A DNA stretch of 54,295 bases from an uncultured Bacteroidia bacterium (GTDB lineage Bacteria; Bacteroidota; Bacteroidia; Bacteroidales; CAJPTX01), in assembly GCA_938038735.1 (NCBI GenBank), contig CALHSW010000071.1:1-54295 (forward strand), in the 5' to 3' direction. Position numbers and translations under genes: made by a program. Position 1 is the stretch's first letter. Each line of letters starts with the position of its first letter. The notes below the pieces were generated by a model. The model was given only the letters and a program-made list of their open reading frames with translations, was not told where the DNA came from and made no database searches. Shown one piece after another: positions 9,959 through 16,638 of this stretch.

Positions 9959-10036
9959 GTAAAAAAGGGGCACAGGGGAGAAGTCTATAGCGCTACAGTC
10001 AAAAAGCATACATACGAACCTACAAAACTAAGGAAT

Positions 10037-13000
10037 ATGAAAAAGAGAAACGTTATCATCCTAACGCTCTGCGGCATTCTGTGCATCGGGGCGTTTGTTA
10101 CGTGGCTAGCCTATCCGCGCCGAGTGGTGATAGGATTTGCCAACACGCCAGAATTTATGTACAGCCGCATTGCGCAAGCAGCCGACCCTGAGAACGTTGT
10201 GGTGCGCAAGGTAAAAAGCATTCAGGAGTACGCCGACTGCGATGCCGTCCTCACCTTCGGCATGGGTCTCGACTGGGGCGATGGGGAGAGAGCAGACGTA
10301 CAAAACCTCATGGAGAAGGGGCTAAAACACATGACGTGGATGGCCCCCAACGCCGACAACAACATCTCCAATCTTGACACCACGCAGCAGGAAACCATTT
10401 TGGAATTCCTCGACAACGGCGGTACGTCAAACTTTCGCAACATGCTATACTTCGTACGTACAAACGTACTCGGGAAGCAGCTCCGAAAGGGGGCTACTAT
10501 GGGGGAAATCATTCGCTACGGCAGCGATGTCCTTTTCACGAAAGACTCCGATGATCTAGCCTTCAACAGCGTTGCGGAATACGAAGCCTACTACCGAGAC
10601 CACGGGATGCAAGAGGGCAGACCCAAGGTGGCAGTCTTCACAAGCATCATCAACCCTTTCAATAGCGACCGGCGCTACCTCAACGAGATCCTGCAAGGGC
10701 TAGAGGATGCCGGCTTTAATGTATACGGCGTGAGCGCCTGGATGCAGAAGCTTGAGATACTCGATGAGATATCACCCGACCTCGTGGTGGTATTCCCCCA
10801 CGGCCGCTTTGCCCTAGGCAACTCCCAAGCCCTCATGGATTGGATGAAAAAGCGCAATGTGCCTATGCTCGCCCCCCTCACGCTCACCACCCTCCGCAAG
10901 GACTGGGAAGCCGACCCGCAGGGCATGGTGGGCGGATTCTTAAGCCAAAGCGTTGCTGTGCCCGAACTCGATGGCGCCATTGTGCCCTTCGCGCTAACCG
11001 CCCTAGAAGAGGAAAATGGCCTCCAGGTGTTCAAAACGATCCCCGGACGGCTCACCCAATTCTGCAATTTGGCAAAGAAGTACGTAGCCCTGCAAAAGAA
11101 ACCCAACAGCGAGAAAAGGGTTGCCATATACTACTACAAGGGACCGGGGCAGAACAGCCTCGTGGCGCAAGGGCTTGAAACCCTCCCCTCGCTCTACAAC
11201 ACGCTCCTTGACCTGCGCAATGCGGGCTACAACGTTGACGGTCTTCCCGCAAGCCTTGAGAAGTTCAAAGAGGACATCATGACGCGCGGCGCGCTATACA
11301 TGAGCTACGCCGAGGGCGCCCTGGGGAACTTCCTCACGAGCGGCTTGCCAGCATTTGTGCCTACCGATAGCCTCTCCAAATGGATCGAAGCTACCTTCCC
11401 GGCAGCCATCGTTGATAGCATCCGGAGTCACTATGGGAAAGAGCCCGGCGTGTACTACGCCTACGAGCAGAACGGGCAGAGCGGTATCGGGGTCCCTCGC
11501 ATTCAGTATGGCAACGTAGCCATTCTCCCGCAGCTAGGCACGGGGGCTGGAGAGGTTGATTTCAACATGGTGCATGGGTCTATCGCTGTGCCAAGCTACC
11601 CCTACATCGCCTCCTACCTCTGGACGAGGAATGCCTTCAAGGCGGATGCCCTCATCCATTTCGGCACGCATGGAAGCCTAGAATTCATCCCCGGAAAGCA
11701 AATTGCCCTGAGTAGCAACGACTTTTCCGATAGGCTCGTGAACGACATCCCGCACATATACTACTACACCACCGCGAATGTCGGCGAGGGCATCATTGCC
11801 AAGCGGCGCAGCTACGCGCAGCTCGTGAGCTACCTCGCCGTACCCTTTATGGACACGGAGCTTCGGGGCGACCTAGATAAAATCAACGACCTCATCGAAC
11901 AGTACCTCAGCAATAGCAAGGATGACGATGCGCTGAGCCTCAAAATAAAAGCCGAAGTGTTAAAGCGGGGATTCCACCGCGACCTAAAGCTCGATAGCAT
12001 CCCTACCAATCCGTACAGCCGCGCCGACATACAGCAGGTTGACAATTTCGTGAGCGAGCTCATCTACGCAAAGGTTCCCGGCGGCATGTACACCACAGGA
12101 GTAAGCTTTAGCCAAGACCGCATAATGCGCAGCGCTAGGCTGCTTAGCATTGACCCCATTGCCTATGGGCTTAGCTACCTAGATCTCACGCGGGGAAAAA
12201 TCACTGAGGAGCAATACAAGAACGAATCGTACTACCGCCGCCACTACCTCCCGGTGGCCTCAAGGCTCGTGGAACGGCTCCAGCATGCCCAAACGGTTGA
12301 TGCCGCGCAAGAAATGCAACGGCTCGGGGTAACCCAAGAAGAGCTTATGGCTCTCGAACAGAACCAAGGGGGCATGCCCTCAGGCATGTCGGCCATGCAG
12401 CAAGCCATGGCGCGGCTCGCGGGCAACATCGCTAAGGCGAGCGCTCCAAAACCTGAAACCCCAATGGCTAGCATGCCATCAACCACCAACACGGCTGGAC
12501 ACCCCAATGCAATGCCGTCCAAACAACACCCCACGGCAAAGGCAGCAGATACGGCAAAATCTGCCAACAGCCATTCAGATGGCGCGACGGGCGCAACGGC
12601 TTCCAGCAAGAATGCAACGAATGGGGAAAACCACAAAACCATGCCAACGCACCCCAGCGGGGAGAACGATACCGCAGCCAAAGCCGCCATGCCGCAGAGC
12701 CACCCCGCTATGCCTCCGCATGCAGCCGCCGCCCCGCAGGCCGCAATGCAAGCCCAAGCGCAGGGCGATGGTGAAATCGCCATTAGCGAAAATCAACTCG
12801 AGGCACTGGAAATGCTACACGATGGCATCGTGAAGGTAAAGCACTACGAACAGATGCTACGCATAAGTCCTGCGCTAGAACTCGCAGCCCTGCGCAATGC
12901 GCTTAATGGCGGCTACACCCCGCCTTCTCCAGGCGGCGACTACATTTCCGATCCACAAGTACTCCCCACCGGGCGGAACCTATACTCCATTAATCCTGAA

Positions 13001-14485
13001 AACACACCCACCGCGAAAGCCTGGAAGCGGGGAAAAGCCCTAGGCGACGAGCTGATTGCCGACTACCGACGCCGGCATGACGACACCTTCCCCCGCAAAG
13101 TGAGCTTCTCGCTCTGGAGCAGCAGCTTTATTGAAAGCGAGGGCACTACCATTGCCGAAATATTCTACCTGCTGGGCGTGGAGCCGATACGCGACCGTAT
13201 GAACCGCGTGCTTGACGTACGCTTGATCGACGAAGCGGAGCTGGGACGCCCACGCATCGACGTGGTGGTGCAAACATCTGGCCAACTACGCGACATCGCG
13301 GCATCGCGCCTCTTCCTCATCCAAAAAGCCGTTAAGCTCGCCGCTGAAGCCCCTAAAGGCCAGTGGGCTAACGGGGTGGCGCAAGGCGTAGCCGATGCTG
13401 AGAAAATGCTCCTCGACAAGGGGCTTACCCCCGCGGCCGCCCGCGCGCTAAGCCAAGCAAGGGTCTTTGGCGGCCTCAATGGTAGCTATGGCACGGGCAT
13501 CCAACCCATGGTGGAAGCCGGTGACCGCTGGGAAAGCCGCAGCGAAATTGCCAAGGTCTACCTCCACAACATGGGTGCAATCTACGGCAGCAGCGAAGAG
13601 TGGGGCAAGTTCGCAGAGGGTGCCTTTGCCGCCGCGCTCCTCAACACCGATGCCGTAGTGCAGCCCCGGCAGAGCAACACTTGGGGGGCGCTGAGCCTTG
13701 ATCACGTCTACGAATTCATGGGCGGCCTCACGCTGGCCGTGCGTGAGGTAACGGGCAAGGATCCTGAAGGCTACATGAGCGATTTAAGAAACCGTCACCG
13801 CGCGCGCACCCAGGAACTCAAGCAGGCCGTTGGGGTTGAGGCTAGAACAACAATTCTCAACCCCGCCTACGTACGTGAACAACTAAAGGAGGGCGCCGGC
13901 GCAGCCAACGCTATCGCTGAAACAATCCTCAACACGTACGCCTGGAATGTGATGAAACCAAGCGTTATTGATAAAGAGCTTTGGGACGGCATATACAGCA
14001 TGTACGTCCTTGACGATAAGAAACTCGGCGTTCTTGACTTCTTCTCTCGTGAGAATCCTGCCGCCATGCAAGAGTACACTGCCGCCATGCTCGAAACCAT
14101 ACGCAAGGGAATGTGGCAAGCCTCAGACGAACAGATACAGCGCATTAGCGAACTCCATGCCGCATCTGTTGTGGAGGCTGGAGCGGGATGCAGCGGAATG
14201 GTCTGCGACAACGCAAAGCTCCGATCATTTATCGCCAAGCAGCTCCCAGCCGAGAAGCAAGAGGCCTTTGCGAAGGCTATCAGGGCCGTTAGGGAGCAGC
14301 AAACGCTCACAAAGGAAGAGGCAAACCGCGCCAAGGTGCTAACCAAAGAGGACCAACAGGATGGCAACGCAACCAGCGCGGTGCAAGAAACGGAGAAAAG
14401 CAATACGCTCCTTTGGGTAGTACTCGCATCAATGGCTATCGTGCTCGGGCTCGTACTCATCGTAAGCCGTCGGCGTAAGAGGTAA
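10037..14485 (+). CDS. hmuS: Membrane-anchored CobN/ChlH-type tetrapyrrole chelatase, HmuS-like
   Basis: The 1482-residue protein matches the large subunit of cobalt/magnesium chelatases. Visible CobN blocks are HFGTHGSLEFIPGK (H541, H545, E549), FGGLNGSYGTGIQP and the region around WGALSLDHVYEFMGG. Unlike cytosolic CobN it has a hydrophobic segment at each end (residues ~5-26 and ~1455-1477, the latter followed by SRRRKR), which by the positive-inside rule puts the body in the periplasm. In P. gingivalis and B. thetaiotaomicron hmu operons this protein is HmuS, reported to remove iron from haem. The following three genes match HmuT, HmuU and HmuV in order and type, supporting that assignment. 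A low-complexity insertion (~770-915), rich in Met, His, Ala and Pro, separates the two CobN halves and may bind metal. Other tetrapyrrole substrates (corrinoid, chlorin) remain possible. Confidence 0.85.
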   Translation: MKKRNVIILTLCGILCIGAFVTWLAYPRRVVIGFANTPEFMYSRIAQAADPENVVVRKVKSIQEYADCDAVLTFGMGLDWGDGERADVQNLMEKGLKHMTWMAPNADNNISNLDTTQQETILEFLDNGGTSNFRNMLYFVRTNVLGKQLRKGATMGEIIRYGSDVLFTKDSDDLAFNSVAEYEAYYRDHGMQEGRPKVAVFTSIINPFNSDRRYLNEILQGLEDAGFNVYGVSAWMQKLEILDEISPDLVVVFPHGRFALGNSQALMDWMKKRNVPMLAPLTLTTLRKDWEADPQGMVGGFLSQSVAVPELDGAIVPFALTALEEENGLQVFKTIPGRLTQFCNLAKKYVALQKKPNSEKRVAIYYYKGPGQNSLVAQGLETLPSLYNTLLDLRNAGYNVDGLPASLEKFKEDIMTRGALYMSYAEGALGNFLTSGLPAFVPTDSLSKWIEATFPAAIVDSIRSHYGKEPGVYYAYEQNGQSGIGVPRIQYGNVAILPQLGTGAGEVDFNMVHGSIAVPSYPYIASYLWTRNAFKADALIHFGTHGSLEFIPGKQIALSSNDFSDRLVNDIPHIYYYTTANVGEGIIAKRRSYAQLVSYLAVPFMDTELRGDLDKINDLIEQYLSNSKDDDALSLKIKAEVLKRGFHRDLKLDSIPTNPYSRADIQQVDNFVSELIYAKVPGGMYTTGVSFSQDRIMRSARLLSIDPIAYGLSYLDLTRGKITEEQYKNESYYRRHYLPVASRLVERLQHAQTVDAAQEMQRLGVTQEELMALEQNQGGMPSGMSAMQQAMARLAGNIAKASAPKPETPMASMPSTTNTAGHPNAMPSKQHPTAKAADTAKSANSHSDGATGATASSKNATNGENHKTMPTHPSGENDTAAKAAMPQSHPAMPPHAAAAPQAAMQAQAQGDGEIAISENQLEALEMLHDGIVKVKHYEQMLRISPALELAALRNALNGGYTPPSPGGDYISDPQVLPTGRNLYSINPENTPTAKAWKRGKALGDELIADYRRRHDDTFPRKVSFSLWSSSFIESEGTTIAEIFYLLGVEPIRDRMNRVLDVRLIDEAELGRPRIDVVVQTSGQLRDIAASRLFLIQKAVKLAAEAPKGQWANGVAQGVADAEKMLLDKGLTPAAARALSQARVFGGLNGSYGTGIQPMVEAGDRWESRSEIAKVYLHNMGAIYGSSEEWGKFAEGAFAAALLNTDAVVQPRQSNTWGALSLDHVYEFMGGLTLAVREVTGKDPEGYMSDLRNRHRARTQELKQAVGVEARTTILNPAYVREQLKEGAGAANAIAETILNTYAWNVMKPSVIDKELWDGIYSMYVLDDKKLGVLDFFSRENPAAMQEYTAAMLETIRKGMWQASDEQIQRISELHAASVVEAGAGCSGMVCDNAKLRSFIAKQLPAEKQEAFAKAIRAVREQQTLTKEEANRAKVLTKEDQQDGNATSAVQETEKSNTLLWVVLASMAIVLGLVLIVSRRRKR

Positions 14486-14493
14486 AGCTTGGC

Positions 14494-15213
14494 ATGGCAG
14501 ACTTACTCCTTTCGCTGAGCCTATTGGGCGTAGTTTCGCTCGTCTTTAGGGAGGTATATAGGGGCGTATGGCTTCGGCTGGCACATGGGGGGATATACGC
14601 AGCACTGCTGTGGATAGCCCACCCCATGCTCCTTGAAACGAGCAAAAAAACGCTTGATATATACCTCTCGAGCGCCAGCGTGCAGACCGACCTACTGCTG
14701 CTCCTCACGGTTGATTTAATGCTCCATGCTGCAAGCATATCGCATTGGAACCATCAGGCCGCAGTCGGGGCTAGAAGAAATCATATCCCTTGGGACCTCA
14801 CGGAGCGCATTACTCGTGCCGCATGCCGTATCGCCTACTACGTCCCGCCGCTATGGCCCGCAGCCTCATTGGTGTACATTCGTTTGGCACTGCTATATGC
14901 CTGGCCGGGGGTCTCCTTTTCAGGCGTTACGGCGGGCCTTATGGCCCTCGCACTGGCGCTCTGCAGCCTGGCTCCATGGCCGCTACGCGGGCTAAAAGGA
15001 AGGTCTGAAATCTCATACGCCCCAATGGCATCAGCCATCCTGGCCTTCCTCCTCGCGCAGCTCGTGGCCCCCGGCGCAATGCGCCTCGCGCTCACCCCAA
15101 AACAGATCGACTATACGCAGCTCCTTGGAAGCCTCTACCTCATCGCGGCGCTTATCCCCATAACGGCTGCTGCCTACTGGTTGCATTTACGTAAAAGTTC
15201 AAAACACAAATAG
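14494..15213 (+). CDS. hmuT: Polytopic inner-membrane protein, HmuT-like
   Basis: The 239-residue protein starts 8 bases after the chelatase stop. It is very hydrophobic with about six or seven predicted membrane segments (around 2-20, 29-47, 66-83, 117-135, 139-158, 175-192 and 208-228) and a basic C-terminal tail. I recognise no catalytic motif. The name rests on position: in hmu operons the gene between hmuS and the ExbB-like hmuU encodes a membrane protein called HmuT. It probably forms part of an inner-membrane complex with the chelatase and channel, possibly moving the dechelated metal or the macrocycle across the membrane; that role is inference. Confidence 0.7.
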   Translation: MADLLLSLSLLGVVSLVFREVYRGVWLRLAHGGIYAALLWIAHPMLLETSKKTLDIYLSSASVQTDLLLLLTVDLMLHAASISHWNHQAAVGARRNHIPWDLTERITRAACRIAYYVPPLWPAASLVYIRLALLYAWPGVSFSGVTAGLMALALALCSLAPWPLRGLKGRSEISYAPMASAILAFLLAQLVAPGAMRLALTPKQIDYTQLLGSLYLIAALIPITAAAYWLHLRKSSKHK

Positions 15214-15224
15214 AAGGAAGAGAG

Positions 15225-15863
15225 ATGAATTTCGTATCGAACATAATGTTCTGGATTTCCAACAGCCTACTCGTGCCGGTGATGGTGGGACTGGTGCTAC
15301 TGTTTCTGCTTTCGCTCGTCATGATTGGGAACCTGCTAGCCGAGCAGCGAAAGCAACGGCAGAAGGAGGCTCTCTACGAAAAGCTATTCCGTGACTTGGG
15401 GAGCAGCACCAAGCTGCAACAGCTGCACCTGGCACTAGGGAATGCCCCGCAAAAACGATTCTTTGAGGAGGTTGCCCTTGCCCTCTTCGGCGCAACGCAA
15501 GCCCAACGGGACCTACTAATTGGCAACTACGAGCTGCGGCAACAAAAAAGCAACACGCAGGGGAAGCTCCTCGCCAAGTTCGGGCCAATTCTCGGACTGA
15601 TGGGGACGCTCATCCCAATGGGGCCCGCGCTGGTTGATTTGAGTACCGGCGAGGTGGCTGGCATGGCCTACAACATGCAGGTAGCTTTCGCCACAACCGT
15701 CCTCGGCATGTTCTCTGCCGCGGTGGGGTACTTCTACCTGCAACTCATTACCCGATACCAGCACAAAGACCTGCTCTGGCTGGACTATCTCAGCGAAAGC
15801 CTCGCCGAGCAAGCAGCACCCTCCCAAATGGGCAAAGGGGAGACGAAACCCATAAACGAGTAG
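15225..15863 (+). CDS. hmuU: MotA/TolQ/ExbB-family proton channel, HmuU-like
   Basis: The 212-residue protein starts 11 bases after hmuT behind GGAAGAGAG, a good ribosome-binding site. It has an N-terminal membrane helix (~17-36), a charged cytoplasmic stretch, and the two-helix core of the family: GPILGLMGTLIPMGPAL and AFATTVLGMFSAAVGYFY. This family uses proton flow to drive work in the envelope. Its position between the chelatase membrane partner and a DUF2149 protein matches HmuU. It likely energises the HmuS/HmuT machine rather than the general TonB system. Confidence 0.85.
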   Translation: MNFVSNIMFWISNSLLVPVMVGLVLLFLLSLVMIGNLLAEQRKQRQKEALYEKLFRDLGSSTKLQQLHLALGNAPQKRFFEEVALALFGATQAQRDLLIGNYELRQQKSNTQGKLLAKFGPILGLMGTLIPMGPALVDLSTGEVAGMAYNMQVAFATTVLGMFSAAVGYFYLQLITRYQHKDLLWLDYLSESLAEQAAPSQMGKGETKPINE

Positions 15864-15872
15864 AACCACACC

Positions 15873-16205
15873 ATGAAAAAAGGACGTAGAGCATTCTCGT
15901 ACGAAGAGGAAGATCCATCCTCTTTGCTTTCCAACCTATTTGACGTGGCGATGGTCTTTGCCGTGGCGCTCATGGTGGCGCTGGTCACCAAGTTCAACAT
16001 GACCGAGGTGTTTAGCAAGGAAGACTACACCATCGTTAAAAACCCAGGCAAAGAGAACATGGAAATCATTGTGAAAAAGGGCGAAAAGATAGAACGCTAC
16101 CAAGCCAAGGACCAAAGCTCCTCTGAGAGCAAAAGCAAGGGGCGACGCGTTGGGATAGCCTACGAGCTTGACAACGGCGAGATTATCTACGTCCCCGAAG
16201 AGTGA
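15873..16205 (+). CDS. hmuV: DUF2149 single-pass membrane protein, HmuV-like
   Basis: The 110-residue protein has a short charged N-terminus, one membrane helix (~23-41: NLFDVAMVFAVALMVALV) and a hydrophilic tail ending in DNGEIIYVPEE. Size and topology (cytoplasmic N-terminus, one helix, periplasmic domain) resemble ExbD/TolR, the usual partner of an ExbB channel. DUF2149 proteins accompany ExbB-like and CobN-like genes in Bacteroidetes and some archaea, and this is HmuV of the hmu operon. It lies 9 bases after hmuU and is the last gene before a strong terminator. Confidence 0.8.
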   Translation: MKKGRRAFSYEEEDPSSLLSNLFDVAMVFAVALMVALVTKFNMTEVFSKEDYTIVKNPGKENMEIIVKKGEKIERYQAKDQSSSESKSKGRRVGIAYELDNGEIIYVPEE

Positions 16206-16236
16206 TGTTAGAATACCTATAACTAACCTACTTAGG

Positions 16237-16269
16237 AAGGCGGCTAGCATGGTGCTAGCCGCCTTTTTT
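16237..16269 (+). terminator. Rho-independent terminator of the SusCD-Hmu operon
   Basis: A 13-bp stem (16237-16249 with 16253-16265, loop TGG) is followed by a run of T (16264-16269). It lies 31 bases after the hmuV stop. Confidence 0.9.
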
Positions 16270-16326
16270 CACACATTCTCATTCCGCGAAACGGACACAC
16301 ACCTTTTCCTCCAAATCCGTACCCCC

Positions 16327-16374
16327 TTCGCATCAAATTCGGATTTCTCCGGAGAAATCCGAATTTGATGCGAA
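16327..16374. repeat. 48-bp perfect palindrome, copy 1
   Basis: The left half, starting TTCGCATCAAATTCGG and ending TTCTCC, is the exact reverse complement of the right half with no loop. A second copy is at 43624-43671. GTACCCCC precedes this copy, and the same eight bases flank copy 2 in inverted orientation, so the shared element is about 56 bp. Confidence 0.9.
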
Positions 16375-16422
16375 CCAGATGCTAAGATGGTACGAAGGGG
16401 GAAGGCCCCGCTACAACGCCAA

Positions 16423-16460
16423 CCCCGCGCTACCCATTTCCTACAATGGGCAGCGCGGGG
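16423..16460. other. Imperfect 16-bp stem hairpin downstream of polA
   Basis: Bases 16423-16438 pair with 16445-16460 with one mismatch (loop TCCTAC). It sits about 180 bp past the polA stop. No T-run follows on the minus strand, so a terminator role is uncertain. The rest of the gap 16375-16638 shows no gene. Confidence 0.45.
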
Positions 16461-16638
16461 TATGGAAAAGCCTTTGAATAAACTGCACAGATCTCCCCCT
16501 CACCTTCAGGAATTGAGGCTCGTGAAGGAAGGAACAGGATACAGAGTGCGAGATATGAGACCTATGGGCGTGCGCCAACGTGCATGGATGCCCCACAGCG
16601 CGATGGCAGCGCAACGGAAAGCCCTTCGGCGAAGGGGG

